This document shows positions 26,930 to 35,223 of a stretch of 64,000 nucleotides of DNA, piece by piece. Numbering within the stretch: the stretch's first letter is position 1; each line of letters starts with the position of its first letter. The notes below the pieces were generated by a model. It did not search any database, was not told where the DNA came from, and saw only the letters and a program-made list of their open reading frames with translations. The position numbers and the translations under genes are program-made. The stretch is from Gemmatimonadota bacterium (GTDB lineage Bacteria > Latescibacterota > UBA2968). The DNA lies in assembly GCA_002727195.1 (NCBI GenBank), contig PBWH01000003.1, positions 151,722-215,721 of the forward strand. The letters run 5' to 3'.

Positions 26930-27490
26930 GTGAGTCTAAAAGTTCTGCGCTGGGGCGGCGTGATTTGGATCTCCATCGCCTGCCTCAGTATGCTCGTTGA
27001 GCAGGTAGAGGCCAAGAAGAAGAGACTGAACGACAAGATCCTGAAGGAAGCCGTGGCGTTGGCGAAGGACCGGGAAAAGAAATTTTCGGGCGAAACGGCG
27101 ATGGACAACGAGGCCTTTCAGGCAAGTTGGGCAACGTTTACGGAAAAGCTAAACGGCGAGTATGCCGGTCACGAAGTCAAGCTGAAGAAATTCGGCAACG
27201 ACGTGAGATACCGGAATGGTTTCACGCACGTGATGTATATGGCGCTACGATCGCAGACCAGGGGTGTCGAGCTCAAACCGCCGGCCCAGGAGGTCATCGC
27301 CGCGCATCCCTTTCTCCAGGAGTTGATCATCGAAGGGTCTTGCTACACGGGAGGCGATCCTTTCCCCAAGAAAGTCGCCGAACTCATTGAAGCAAACCCG
27401 GGGATCCCGTTCCTCCTTTCTGAGAAACTGGACCTCTGGGACCGAAAGCTTCGTAGTAAGTTTGAGAAGGCGCATCCAAAGGCAAACTGA
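26930..27490 (+). CDS. Exported protein of unknown function
   Basis: A 186-residue protein starting at GTG 26930 with GGAGG seven bases upstream. Residues about 5-25 form a signal peptide (RWGGVIWISIACLSML) ending near VEA. The mature part is rich in Lys and Glu, starts as a helix and contains KLKKFGNDVRYRNGFTH and SCYTGGDPFPKKVAEL. One cysteine only. No domain is recognised. It stands between the DtxR-like regulator and the metal transporter, with its own promoter and terminator, so a link to metal handling is possible but not shown. Confidence 0.65.
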   Translation: MSLKVLRWGGVIWISIACLSMLVEQVEAKKKRLNDKILKEAVALAKDREKKFSGETAMDNEAFQASWATFTEKLNGEYAGHEVKLKKFGNDVRYRNGFTHVMYMALRSQTRGVELKPPAQEVIAAHPFLQELIIEGSCYTGGDPFPKKVAELIEANPGIPFLLSEKLDLWDRKLRSKFEKAHPKAN

Positions 27491-27512
27491 CTCATCGTAA
27501 CCCGATGATCGA

Positions 27513-27543
27513 AGAGGCGGCCAGAGGGTCGCCTCTTTTTTTT
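27513..27543 (+). terminator. Rho-independent terminator
   Basis: Stem AGAGGCG/CGCCTCT (27513-27519, 27530-27536), 10-base loop and a run of eight or more T. It lies 22 bases after the upstream stop. Confidence 0.9.
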
Positions 27544-27550
27544 ATGCTTG

Positions 27551-27579
27551 TTGCCGAGATGGATGGTAAAATATATATT
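27551..27579 (+). promoter_or_regulatory. Predicted promoter of the metal ABC transporter operon
   Basis: TTGCCG (27551-27556) and TATATT (27574-27579) with a 17-base spacer, directly after a terminator. The palindrome at 27578-27593 overlaps the end of the -10 and the predicted start point. Confidence 0.55.
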
Positions 27580-27593
27580 TAGCTATAGCTAAA
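27578..27593. promoter_or_regulatory. Perfect 16-bp palindrome TTTAGCTATAGCTAAA, candidate DtxR/MntR operator
   Basis: All eight base pairs are symmetric. Its position over the -10 and start site of the transporter promoter is classic for repression. Two DtxR-family regulators flank the operon, and DtxR-family boxes are AT-ended palindromes of similar size with TTAGsyTA-like halves. Binding and the identity of the regulator are inferred. Confidence 0.6.
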
Positions 27594-27685
27594 CCTTGGC
27601 GAGTTCTGCACGCCGCTAGGCGTGTGGCCCGTGCACACGCGTCCAAGGCCGTTTGGTGTGTGTGACTAATCTCAAGGAGCAAAAG

Positions 27686-28597
27686 ATGGTGAGACGTTTC
27701 ACGGTCTGGGCGCTGGTCGTGCTGGTCCTTGGATGCGCCGAGGAGCAGACGACATCGTCCGGCAAGATAAATATAGTGTGTACGACTGGGATGGTAGGCG
27801 ACCTTGTCTCGAATATCGCGGGTGATGGGGCCACCGTGACGACGTTGATGGGGCCCGGGGTCGACCCGCATTACTACAAAGCGAGCAAGGGTGACGTTGA
27901 GCGCCTGGCCTCTGCGGACGTGATCTTCTACAACGGGCTGTTTCTCGAGGGAAAGATGCAGGAGATCTTCGAACGGATGGAATCGTCGCACAACGTTGTC
28001 GGTGTGACGCGCGATATTGCGGTCGACAGGTTACGTCGACCGCCAGAGTACGAGGGACAGTATGACCCACACGTCTGGTTCGACGTGTCCCTGTGGAAGG
28101 AGGCCGTGGGGCCGGTGGTAGATGCGCTGTCGAAGCAGCAACCCGAGCTCTACGGGGACTTCAAGGTCCGAGGGGAAGCGTACAGGGCACGCCTGGACAC
28201 CCTGCATCACTGGGTCGCCGACGTGATTCGGTCGATTCCCGAGCGGGGCCGGGTTTTGATCACGGCGCACGATGCCTTTGGCTACTACGGAGATGCCTAT
28301 GGGATCAAGGTCGTCGGTCTGCAGGGGATCTCTACGGTCTCAGAGTATGGGGTCACCGACGTGATCCGGATGGTCGACCTGATTGTGGAGGCCCAGGTGA
28401 AGGCGATCTTTGTAGAGAGCAGCGTGCCCGAGCGGTCCATTCAGGCGGTGTTGGAAGGCTGCAAGGCCAGGGGAGCAGACGTCAGGATCGGGGGAACCCT
28501 GTACTCCGACGCGATGGGGGAAGCTGGGTCCGGCGCGGATACCTATACCGGCATGGTTCGATCCAACACGGCCACGATAGCAGAGGCACTGCGATGA
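27686..28597 (+). CDS. Metal ABC transporter substrate-binding lipoprotein (ZnuA/TroA/MntA family)
   Basis: A 303-residue cluster A-I binding protein for Mn, Zn or Fe. The lipobox is LVLGC. Ligand residues follow the TroA pattern: His in DPHYYKAS, His in DPHVWFD, His in TAHDAFGYY and Asp in LYSDAMG. A His-His-His-Asp set is found in TroA-like proteins that bind Zn or Mn. The ATG at 27686 has AAGGAG six bases upstream; the 11-codon upstream extension is unlikely. First gene of a four-gene transporter operon under a palindrome-overlapped promoter. Confidence 0.92.
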   Translation: MVRRFTVWALVVLVLGCAEEQTTSSGKINIVCTTGMVGDLVSNIAGDGATVTTLMGPGVDPHYYKASKGDVERLASADVIFYNGLFLEGKMQEIFERMESSHNVVGVTRDIAVDRLRRPPEYEGQYDPHVWFDVSLWKEAVGPVVDALSKQQPELYGDFKVRGEAYRARLDTLHHWVADVIRSIPERGRVLITAHDAFGYYGDAYGIKVVGLQGISTVSEYGVTDVIRMVDLIVEAQVKAIFVESSVPERSIQAVLEGCKARGADVRIGGTLYSDAMGEAGSGADTYTGMVRSNTATIAEALR

Positions 28598-29406
28598 GCG
28601 TGTTGCCGGGGTCTGCTGCCAGTGTGGATGAGCGAGAGGATGCCCACATTCCTGTTCACATTCACGACATGACCGTCGCCTATGACCGTAAGCCGGTGTT
28701 GTGGGATGTGGATCTGGCTGTACCCGAAGGGAAGTTGGTGGGAATCGTCGGACCGAACGGAGCAGGCAAGTCGACGTTGATCAAGGCGGTGATGGACCTC
28801 GTGCCGAAGGCGTCCGGCTGGGTACGCATCTACGGACAGCCCTACGCGGCCACCCGACAACAGATCGGGTATGTTCCACAGCGGGAATCCGTGGACTGGG
28901 ACTTTCCCGTCAGCGCATTCGAGGTGGTTCTCATGGGCCGGTATGGCCACGTGGGTTGGATCCGTCGCCCCCGGAAGGCGGATCGTGACGCCGCTGAAGA
29001 GGCGCTGAGAAAGGTTGACATGGAGGCCTACCGTGACCGCCAGATCAGCCAGCTCTCCGGGGGACAACAGCAACGGATCTTCCTGGCGCGCGCCCTCGCG
29101 CAGGACGCACGGGTCTACCTCATGGATGAGCCCTTCGCCGGGGTAGACGCCGCGACCGAGCGGGCGATCATCGACATCCTGATGGAATTGCGTTCCCGGG
29201 GTAAGACGATGCTCGTTGTCCACCACGACCTGCAGACCGTCCGAGATTACTTCGACTGGCTTATTATGATCAACACGCGGGTTGTCGACTCTGGGCCGAC
29301 AGATGAAGTGTTCACCGACGAGAATCTCCAGAAGACCTACGGGGGACGACTAACCGTGTTGTCGCAGGCTGCTGAAGCGGTCGCGAGCGGTAAGGTGAAG
29401 GCATGA
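28594..29406 (+). CDS. Metal ABC transporter ATP-binding protein
   Basis: A 270-residue ABC ATPase. Walker A is GPNGAGKST, signature LSGGQQQR, Walker B VYLMDEP and the switch His is in VVHHD. RYGHVGWIRRP and VPQRESVDWDFP are typical of the Mn/Zn/Fe subfamily. The ATG overlaps the stop of the binding-protein gene (ATGA), so the longer open frame back to 28093 is not coding. The N-terminal 20 residues are an unusual extension before the ABC fold. Confidence 0.95.
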   Translation: MSVLPGSAASVDEREDAHIPVHIHDMTVAYDRKPVLWDVDLAVPEGKLVGIVGPNGAGKSTLIKAVMDLVPKASGWVRIYGQPYAATRQQIGYVPQRESVDWDFPVSAFEVVLMGRYGHVGWIRRPRKADRDAAEEALRKVDMEAYRDRQISQLSGGQQQRIFLARALAQDARVYLMDEPFAGVDAATERAIIDILMELRSRGKTMLVVHHDLQTVRDYFDWLIMINTRVVDSGPTDEVFTDENLQKTYGGRLTVLSQAAEAVASGKVKA

Positions 29407-30698
29407 GTGCCCCACTCTTCGACCTCAACTTTCAGCTGGTTCTGATCGGGAGCCTGCTGATTGGGGCCACGGGCGGGTTGCTCGGGACGTTTGCAGTATT
29501 GAGGAAGCGGAGCTTGCTCGGCGACACGTTGGCCCACGCAGCCCTTCCGGGCGTGGCAGTGGCCTTCCTGCTGACGGGATCCAAAGCGCTCCCCGTTTTG
29601 ATCGCTGGTGCGACGTTCAGCGGTGTGCTCGGTGTTCTGATGATCCAGTTTGTTGTCAACCACACGCGGATCAAGGCCGACGCCGCCCTTGGCATCGTCC
29701 TCTCTGTCTTCTTCGGTGTGGGGATCGTCCTGCTGACCCATATACAGCAGTCGGGCGTCGGCAATCAGAGCGGGCTCGACAAGTTTCTGTTCGGCCAGGC
29801 CGCATCGATCGTCCGTTCCGACGTTCAGGTCATGCTGGTGCTGTCCCTCCTGGTGCTCGTTACCGTGGCGGCGTTTTACAAAGAATTCAAAGCACTGATC
29901 TTCGACCCCGATTATTTCTCATCTATCGGCTACAACGCCCGGGGCGTTGACCTGCTGCTGATGGGGCTGATCGTCCTGACCGTCATGGTAGGGCTGCAGG
30001 CAGTGGGGGTGATCCTTATCGCGGCTTTGCTGATCACGCCAGCAGTGGCCGCCCGGTTCTGGACCGATGATCTGGGAGCGATGGTGTGGATCGCCACAGC
30101 ACTTGGTGCGATCTCCGGCGCGACCGGGACCTGGATCAGTACGCTTGCACCCAAAATCCCGACAGGTCCAGTGATGGTTCTTGTGGCGACTGGCGGATTC
30201 ATTGTTTCCGCGATCTTTGCGCCCAGCCGGGGAGTTCTTGCGCGTCTAAAACGCCTCCGCGACAACAGACTTCGTGAATCGCGCCACCATTTCCTTCGGG
30301 CTTTCGCGGAGTTGGCAGAAGCCACGGGGCGACAGAGCGAACTGACGATCGCGGAAGTGTCCGGTCATCTCCAGGAATCGGAGCGGACGACAGCGAAGAC
30401 GGCATCTCGAATGGTGCGCGGTGGTTGGCTCGAGCGATGTGGTACGGGCGTCTGCTTGACGAATCAGGGCCAGGTCGATGCAGAATTCGTGCTCAAGTCT
30501 CATCGGCTATGGGAACACTACCTGATCTATCGCTCGAACCTCAAGTTGGACCATGTCGATCGGCCGGCCGACGATGTCGAGCACATCCTGACGCCGGAGA
30601 TTGTCGCCGCGCTTGAGGACGCGCTTCGAGAGGAAGTGGTGGACATCGCGACCCCCGAAAGCGTTCACCCGACAACGAGTATGGGGGAGACGTCGTGA
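29403..30698 (+). CDS. Metal ABC transporter permease fused to a C-terminal DtxR-like domain (first copy)
   Basis: A 431-residue protein. Residues 1-280 are an ABC-3 family permease with about eight membrane helices, including the GTFAVLRKRSLLGDTLAHA loop and VGVILIAALLITPAVAARF. Residues about 295-420 form a DtxR-like module: a winged helix (LTIAEVSGHLQESERTTAKT), then KSHRLWEHYLI and PADDVEHILTPE. The latter aligns with the DtxR metal site with Asp in place of Cys102, as in Mn-type regulators. Start codon overlaps the ATPase stop. A similar fusion is known in the chlamydial YtgCR permease, whose domain is released as a repressor. Whether release happens here is unknown. Confidence 0.9.
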   Translation: MSAPLFDLNFQLVLIGSLLIGATGGLLGTFAVLRKRSLLGDTLAHAALPGVAVAFLLTGSKALPVLIAGATFSGVLGVLMIQFVVNHTRIKADAALGIVLSVFFGVGIVLLTHIQQSGVGNQSGLDKFLFGQAASIVRSDVQVMLVLSLLVLVTVAAFYKEFKALIFDPDYFSSIGYNARGVDLLLMGLIVLTVMVGLQAVGVILIAALLITPAVAARFWTDDLGAMVWIATALGAISGATGTWISTLAPKIPTGPVMVLVATGGFIVSAIFAPSRGVLARLKRLRDNRLRESRHHFLRAFAELAEATGRQSELTIAEVSGHLQESERTTAKTASRMVRGGWLERCGTGVCLTNQGQVDAEFVLKSHRLWEHYLIYRSNLKLDHVDRPADDVEHILTPEIVAALEDALREEVVDIATPESVHPTTSMGETS

Positions 30699-31993
30699 TC
30701 ACACCAGGTGAAGCCTGGATCCTGCTGACGGGCGCGCTGGCGACGGTATCCTGTGCGTTGCTCGGTACGTTCCTCGTGCTGCGCAAGATGTCGCTCCTCG
30801 GAGATGCGCTGAGTCATGCCGTACTGCCCGGGATCGTGATCGCGTTCATTCTATCCGGCAGCAGAGACGTCGTCCCGATGTTTGCGGGAGCCGCAGTCTT
30901 CGGTATTATCGCCACGGTTTTGATCGATGCGTTCCACCGACGTTGGCGAGTCCAGGAAGATGCCGCCATCGGAATCGTGTTTACAGCACTCTTCGCTTTG
31001 GGTGTTGTACTGGTTACAGCTTACACGGGTCACATCGACCTGGATCAGGAGTGCGTTCTCTACGGCGAGATTGCTTACGCTCCGTTGGATATCTGGACCT
31101 TGAACGGCAATGATATGGGCCCGAGGCCGGCCTGGATCCTGGGGACGGCCTTCATCCTCACGGTCGCCTTTGTCGGCCTGTTCTACAAGGAACTGCAGAT
31201 CTCTTCGTTCGACCCGGCGATGGCCCTTTCGGTCGGGATCAACGCAACGATCATGCACTACGCGCTGATGACGATGGTATCGATCACCACGGTGGCTGCC
31301 TTCGAGTCGGTCGGAGCAATCCTGGTGGTCGCGATGTTTATCGTGCCCGGGGCCGCCGCCTACCTCTGGAGCAACCGGCTCAAGGTTATCCTTTGGCTCT
31401 CAGCCATTTTCTCCGTGCTGTCGGCGGTCGGTGGCTACGTCCTCGCTTCGGTCTGGAACAGTTCTATCGCAGGTGCCATGGTCGCAGCGGTCGGGATGAT
31501 CTTTTTCCTGTCTGTGCTGGCTTCCCCGTCCCAGGGACTGCTGGGCAAGGCGATCGTCCGTGCTCGGCTGTCGGTGCGGATCGCCCAGGATCACCTGCTG
31601 CTGGGCTTGATCCGTCAGTCCGAACGGGATTCTTTCGAAGGCGTTCTATGCCAGGAGATTCCCCGGTTGGTCGGGGCAGGTCCCTGGGTCTCCCGGGCGG
31701 CGACACGGCGACTGACGAGCGGTGGACTGATCCGCGATGAAGGCGATCGCCTCGTCCTGACGGCGGAGGGAGAACGGAATGCCACCCGCCTTCTCCGAAG
31801 CCACCGTCTGTGGGAGAGCTACCTGAGCAATCTCGGACTGCCCCATGATCACACACACGTGCCGGCGGACTTGCTGGAGCACTTCATCGACGAAGGACTT
31901 CGAGAAAGAATCGATCAGGAACTCGGCGGTTCGGGTGTCGATCCGCAAGGGAAACCTATCCCGCAAGAGCGCGCTGACGGGGAGGCCGGTTGA
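30695..31993 (+). CDS. Metal ABC transporter permease fused to a C-terminal DtxR-like domain (second copy)
   Basis: A 432-residue paralogue of the preceding protein. The permease part has the GTFLVLRKMSLLGDALSHA loop and VGAILVVAMFIVPGAAAYL. The C-terminal part from about 300 repeats the DtxR-like module, with RSHRLWESYLSN and PADLLEHFID (Asp at the Cys102 position). The helix-turn-helix half is less clear than in the first copy. The start is a GTG overlapping the upstream stop. Two permeases in one operon suggest a heterodimeric channel, so a transporter would carry two regulatory domains on its cytoplasmic face. Confidence 0.9.
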   Translation: MITPGEAWILLTGALATVSCALLGTFLVLRKMSLLGDALSHAVLPGIVIAFILSGSRDVVPMFAGAAVFGIIATVLIDAFHRRWRVQEDAAIGIVFTALFALGVVLVTAYTGHIDLDQECVLYGEIAYAPLDIWTLNGNDMGPRPAWILGTAFILTVAFVGLFYKELQISSFDPAMALSVGINATIMHYALMTMVSITTVAAFESVGAILVVAMFIVPGAAAYLWSNRLKVILWLSAIFSVLSAVGGYVLASVWNSSIAGAMVAAVGMIFFLSVLASPSQGLLGKAIVRARLSVRIAQDHLLLGLIRQSERDSFEGVLCQEIPRLVGAGPWVSRAATRRLTSGGLIRDEGDRLVLTAEGERNATRLLRSHRLWESYLSNLGLPHDHTHVPADLLEHFIDEGLRERIDQELGGSGVDPQGKPIPQERADGEAG

Positions 31994-32040
31994 CCGTGCT
32001 TTCACATTCGACTAAGGTAGTGTGATCGGGAGATAACGAA

Positions 32041-32736
32041 GTGTCGAAGGATGCACCGGCAATCAGCCACGCCGTTCAGGACTACCTCAAGGCGATCTAC
32101 AAGCTTCAGAACGGCCACGAGGCGGACGGGAGCGTGAACACCAAGGTTCTGTCCGATCATCTCGACGTGGCCGCCGCTTCTGCCACGAACATGGTCAAGA
32201 AGCTGGCGGAGATGAAGCTCGTCGCATACACCCCGTACAAGGGGTTTGCGCTGACGCTTTCCGGAGAGAAGATCGCGCTCGAGGTGATTCGCCACCATCG
32301 TCTGCTCGAACGGTATCTGGCAGACTCGTTGGGTTACTCGTGGGACGAGGTCGACGCCGAAGCGGATCGGCTTGAGCACGTGATCTCCGAGGAGTTTGAG
32401 GATCGGATCGATGCGGCCCTGGGATTCCCGAAGACGGATCCGCACGGCGATCCGATTCCGGCCAAAGACGGGTCGATCCAGAAACAGGACACCCGACGCC
32501 TGAGCGACATCGAGATGGGTGAAACGGTTGTGATTCGACAGGTAAGCGACGAAAGTTCCGAGATGCTTCGCTACATGGACGACCTCGGGCTGCGCCCGTC
32601 GGCCACGGTTCTCGTCAAGGATCGCGCGCCCTTCAACGGTCCGATGCTTGTCAGCATCGACGATTCTGGTGAACATTCTTTAGGTCTCGAAGTGGCTGGG
32701 AATATTTTTGTGAGTGCAATGGACGAGGCAGCGTGA
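32041..32736 (+). CDS. DtxR/MntR-family metal-dependent regulator with FeoA-like domain
   Basis: A 231-residue regulator. N-terminal winged helix about 10-70 (VLSDHLDVAAASATNMVKKL). The metal/dimer domain has HHRLLERYL and EADRLEHVIS: His79, Glu83, Glu105 and His106 equivalents are present and Asp stands at the Cys102 position, favouring Mn(II) over Fe(II). Residues about 150-231 form an SH3/FeoA-like C-terminal domain. GTG start with GGGAG upstream. It lies 47 bases after the second permease, so it is probably the last regulator of the transporter operon and a candidate to bind TTTAGCTATAGCTAAA. It overlaps the next gene (TGATG). Confidence 0.9.
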   Translation: MSKDAPAISHAVQDYLKAIYKLQNGHEADGSVNTKVLSDHLDVAAASATNMVKKLAEMKLVAYTPYKGFALTLSGEKIALEVIRHHRLLERYLADSLGYSWDEVDAEADRLEHVISEEFEDRIDAALGFPKTDPHGDPIPAKDGSIQKQDTRRLSDIEMGETVVIRQVSDESSEMLRYMDDLGLRPSATVLVKDRAPFNGPMLVSIDDSGEHSLGLEVAGNIFVSAMDEAA

Positions 32737-34346
32737 TGAAAAGATCAGTCTATTTTCTCGGAACTGTATGTCTGACCCTGAGTTTGCTCCCGGGTATGGC
32801 ACTCGGACAACCGGATCACAATCCGCTCACTCCATCCTTGGATGAGCGGGTTTTTTGCGATGTATGCAGCGTATTGCGGCCGGATCTCTTGCCCGCTGAT
32901 CGGCAGATCGAGCCCCCCAAAGCTGCACGGTGTGGAACGGCTCTGCTCATGGAGGCGATGTCGCACTGGGACCGTCTACAGCCCTCCACACGAGCCAAAC
33001 TGACGACGCTGTTTCAGCGACCCTCGAATCAGCGCTCCTATACCTCTCCCACCGGCCACTTCATGATTCACTATGACCTGACCGGGTCCGATGCAGTCGA
33101 TACCTCTGACAGCAACGGAGATGGTATCCCGGACTACGTGGAATTGGTGGCCGAATCGTTCGATCACGCGAGAGATCGGGAGGTTAACGAACTCGGCTAC
33201 CTCCCACCACCGGACGACGGAGACGGCGTCTACGACATCCATATCCAGCAGCTGGGGCTGCAGGGGGTCTATGGGCTGGCCTGGAGCGATCAGTCGCAGA
33301 TCACCTCGGACAGCTACATCCAGATCGACAACAACTTCACTGACAACATCTACGCCACCCGTGGCTCGGATGGTGTGCAGGTCACGGCCGCGCACGAATA
33401 CTTCCACGCCATCCAGTTCGCCTACTTCACGCCGTTCTCCGCGGCGTGGTGGCAGGAACTCACGGCCACCTGGATGGAGGACGTCATCTACGATGACATC
33501 AACGATTACTACCAGTATCAGATGTTCTTTTTCCAGGACCCTGAGACCTCGCTGGATGATTCGCCATTCAAGGGGCTCCAGCCGTTCGCGGCCTCGGTGT
33601 TCGCTCATCACCTTGAGCAGGTCTATGGTCGTGATCTCATCCGGGCGACCTGGGAGTCGCTGGGAACGCGTGAGCCCTCTGTCTACGATATCACCGACAT
33701 CGAGGTCGCACTTCCGGGGGGGTTCTCCTCCGTGCTGCCCCGGTTCGCCGTGTGGAACTACCTGACGGGCACACGACATGTCGGTTCCTATTACGAGGAG
33801 GGCGCACAGTACACCGAGATCAACCCCAGGCAGATCACGGTGACGCCGGGCGTTATGACGAGCGGATCTGCTAGGATCGATCACCTGGCTTCCACCTACC
33901 TGTCGGTCAATACGCGCTCTCTCAGCGGGGGACTCCGGGTTTCACTGTCACTGGAGTCGGGATCGACCTACGAGGTCGTCATGATGCTGATGAAGAACGG
34001 TGTGCCCGAGGTCGTGAGCTGGGCGGGGACAGAGACCACGATCGCCAACGTGTCCCGTTATGACGAGGTGGTCGTCATCCCCGTGTCGACATCGACCTCA
34101 GGCGATCGGTTCGACATCGGTTACAGCGTGACCAACGCGACATCGGTGGCCACGACGTCCGATCTGGTGGGAGATTTCGACCGTGATGGCTCGGTCGCCT
34201 TCTCCGATTTCCTGTCCTTCGCAGAGTCTTTTGGCAAGCTGGCCACCGACGCCGGCCACGTCCGTCAGCACGATCTCAACGCCGATGGAGACATCGGTTT
34301 CGGGGACTTCCTGATTTTTGCCGGCCACTTCGGCGAGTCTCGCTGA
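32736..34346 (+). CDS. Secreted zinc metalloprotease-like protein with dockerin-like C-terminal repeats
   Basis: A 536-residue exported protein. Signal peptide at 1-25 (ending MALGQ). The catalytic domain has HEYFH (residues near 220, in TAAHEYFHAIQ), a zincin HExxH motif, and resembles MXAN_6640-type putative metalloproteases. Upstream, SDSNGDGIPDYVE is a calcium-binding loop. The C-terminal 65 residues hold two repeats, DFDRDGSVAFSDFLSFA and DLNADGDIGFGDFLIFA, each followed by a GHFG/SFG motif. These look like dockerin/EF-hand sorting repeats seen in secreted proteins of some FCB-group bacteria. The start overlaps the regulator stop, though a function in metal homeostasis is not apparent. 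Confidence 0.82.
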   Translation: MKRSVYFLGTVCLTLSLLPGMALGQPDHNPLTPSLDERVFCDVCSVLRPDLLPADRQIEPPKAARCGTALLMEAMSHWDRLQPSTRAKLTTLFQRPSNQRSYTSPTGHFMIHYDLTGSDAVDTSDSNGDGIPDYVELVAESFDHARDREVNELGYLPPPDDGDGVYDIHIQQLGLQGVYGLAWSDQSQITSDSYIQIDNNFTDNIYATRGSDGVQVTAAHEYFHAIQFAYFTPFSAAWWQELTATWMEDVIYDDINDYYQYQMFFFQDPETSLDDSPFKGLQPFAASVFAHHLEQVYGRDLIRATWESLGTREPSVYDITDIEVALPGGFSSVLPRFAVWNYLTGTRHVGSYYEEGAQYTEINPRQITVTPGVMTSGSARIDHLASTYLSVNTRSLSGGLRVSLSLESGSTYEVVMMLMKNGVPEVVSWAGTETTIANVSRYDEVVVIPVSTSTSGDRFDIGYSVTNATSVATTSDLVGDFDRDGSVAFSDFLSFAESFGKLATDAGHVRQHDLNADGDIGFGDFLIFAGHFGESR

Positions 34347-34455
34347 CCGCTAACCCCTCGTCTCTACCCCTGAAACGTGACCGTACTTCCTCAGATGCAG
34401 AAGGTTTACTATATTCACGCCCAGATTTGGATAAGCAAAGGTTAAGGATTCGGGC

Positions 34456-35223
34456 GTGATAGCACTCAGAACGGCCAAAGAGTTTGAGCTGATCCGGCGG
34501 AGTTGCCATGTGGTGGGGAAGGCCCACCAGGCGCTCAAGTGCATGGTGAATCCTGGGGTCACGACGCGGGAACTAGACGAGGTGGCGGAAGAAGCCGTCC
34601 TGTCTACGGGCGCCGTCCCTGCGTTCAAGGGATACCACGGGTATCCCGCGACCGCCTGTGTGTCGGTGAACGAGCAGGTCGTGCACGGGATTCCGGGCGA
34701 CCGTAAACTGGTCGAGGGCGATATCGTGAGCATCGACCTGGGGGCGAAGCTAGGGGGATATTTCGGCGATCAGGCCGTGACTGTGGCCGTTGGGCGGGCG
34801 GACAAGGATGTGGCCAGCTTGATGAAAGTGACTCGGGAGAGCCTGCATAAGGGCATCGATGGCGCACGGCCAGGGAATCGACTGAGCGACATCAGCGGCG
34901 CGGTCCAGGATTGGGTTGAGGAGCACGGGTTTTCCGTGGTCAGGCAGTTCGTCGGGCACGGGATCGGGAGAAAGCTCCACGAGGATCCACCCGTGCCGAA
35001 CTACGTTCCCGTCGACCGGAATCCTCGGTTACGGAAAGGGATGGTGTTGGCAATCGAGCCGATGGTGAACCTGGGAAGCGCTGAGGTGGTTGTGGCGGCA
35101 GATGGGTGGACGGCGTCCGCAACCGATGGGAAAGCGTCGGCGCATTTTGAGCACGTCGTCGGGATAACTGATGGTGATCCCGATATCCTCACCATGACCG
35201 AAGACGAGTTGGGTTACGCATGA
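34456..35223 (+). CDS. map: Methionine aminopeptidase, type I
   Basis: A 255-residue MetAP1 that removes the initiator Met from new proteins. The five metal ligands are visible: Asp in VSIDLGAK, Asp in YFGDQAV, His in FVGHGIG, Glu in AIEPMVN and Glu in HFEHVVG. The substrate His is in VVHGIPG. Start is a GTG at 34456. It stands apart from the usual secY/infA ribosomal neighbours. The stop overlaps the next gene (ATGA). Confidence 0.95.
   Translation: MIALRTAKEFELIRRSCHVVGKAHQALKCMVNPGVTTRELDEVAEEAVLSTGAVPAFKGYHGYPATACVSVNEQVVHGIPGDRKLVEGDIVSIDLGAKLGGYFGDQAVTVAVGRADKDVASLMKVTRESLHKGIDGARPGNRLSDISGAVQDWVEEHGFSVVRQFVGHGIGRKLHEDPPVPNYVPVDRNPRLRKGMVLAIEPMVNLGSAEVVVAADGWTASATDGKASAHFEHVVGITDGDPDILTMTEDELGYA

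Noticed and set aside
28093..28593. Long N-terminal extension of the metal ABC ATPase frame
   Set aside because: It is Arg/Gly-rich out-of-frame translation of the binding-protein gene; the ATGA start at 28594 fits the family.
29403..31993. Permease tails as separate regulator genes
   Set aside because: The frames are continuous with the membrane part and no internal start with a good ribosome site was obvious, although processing cannot be ruled out.
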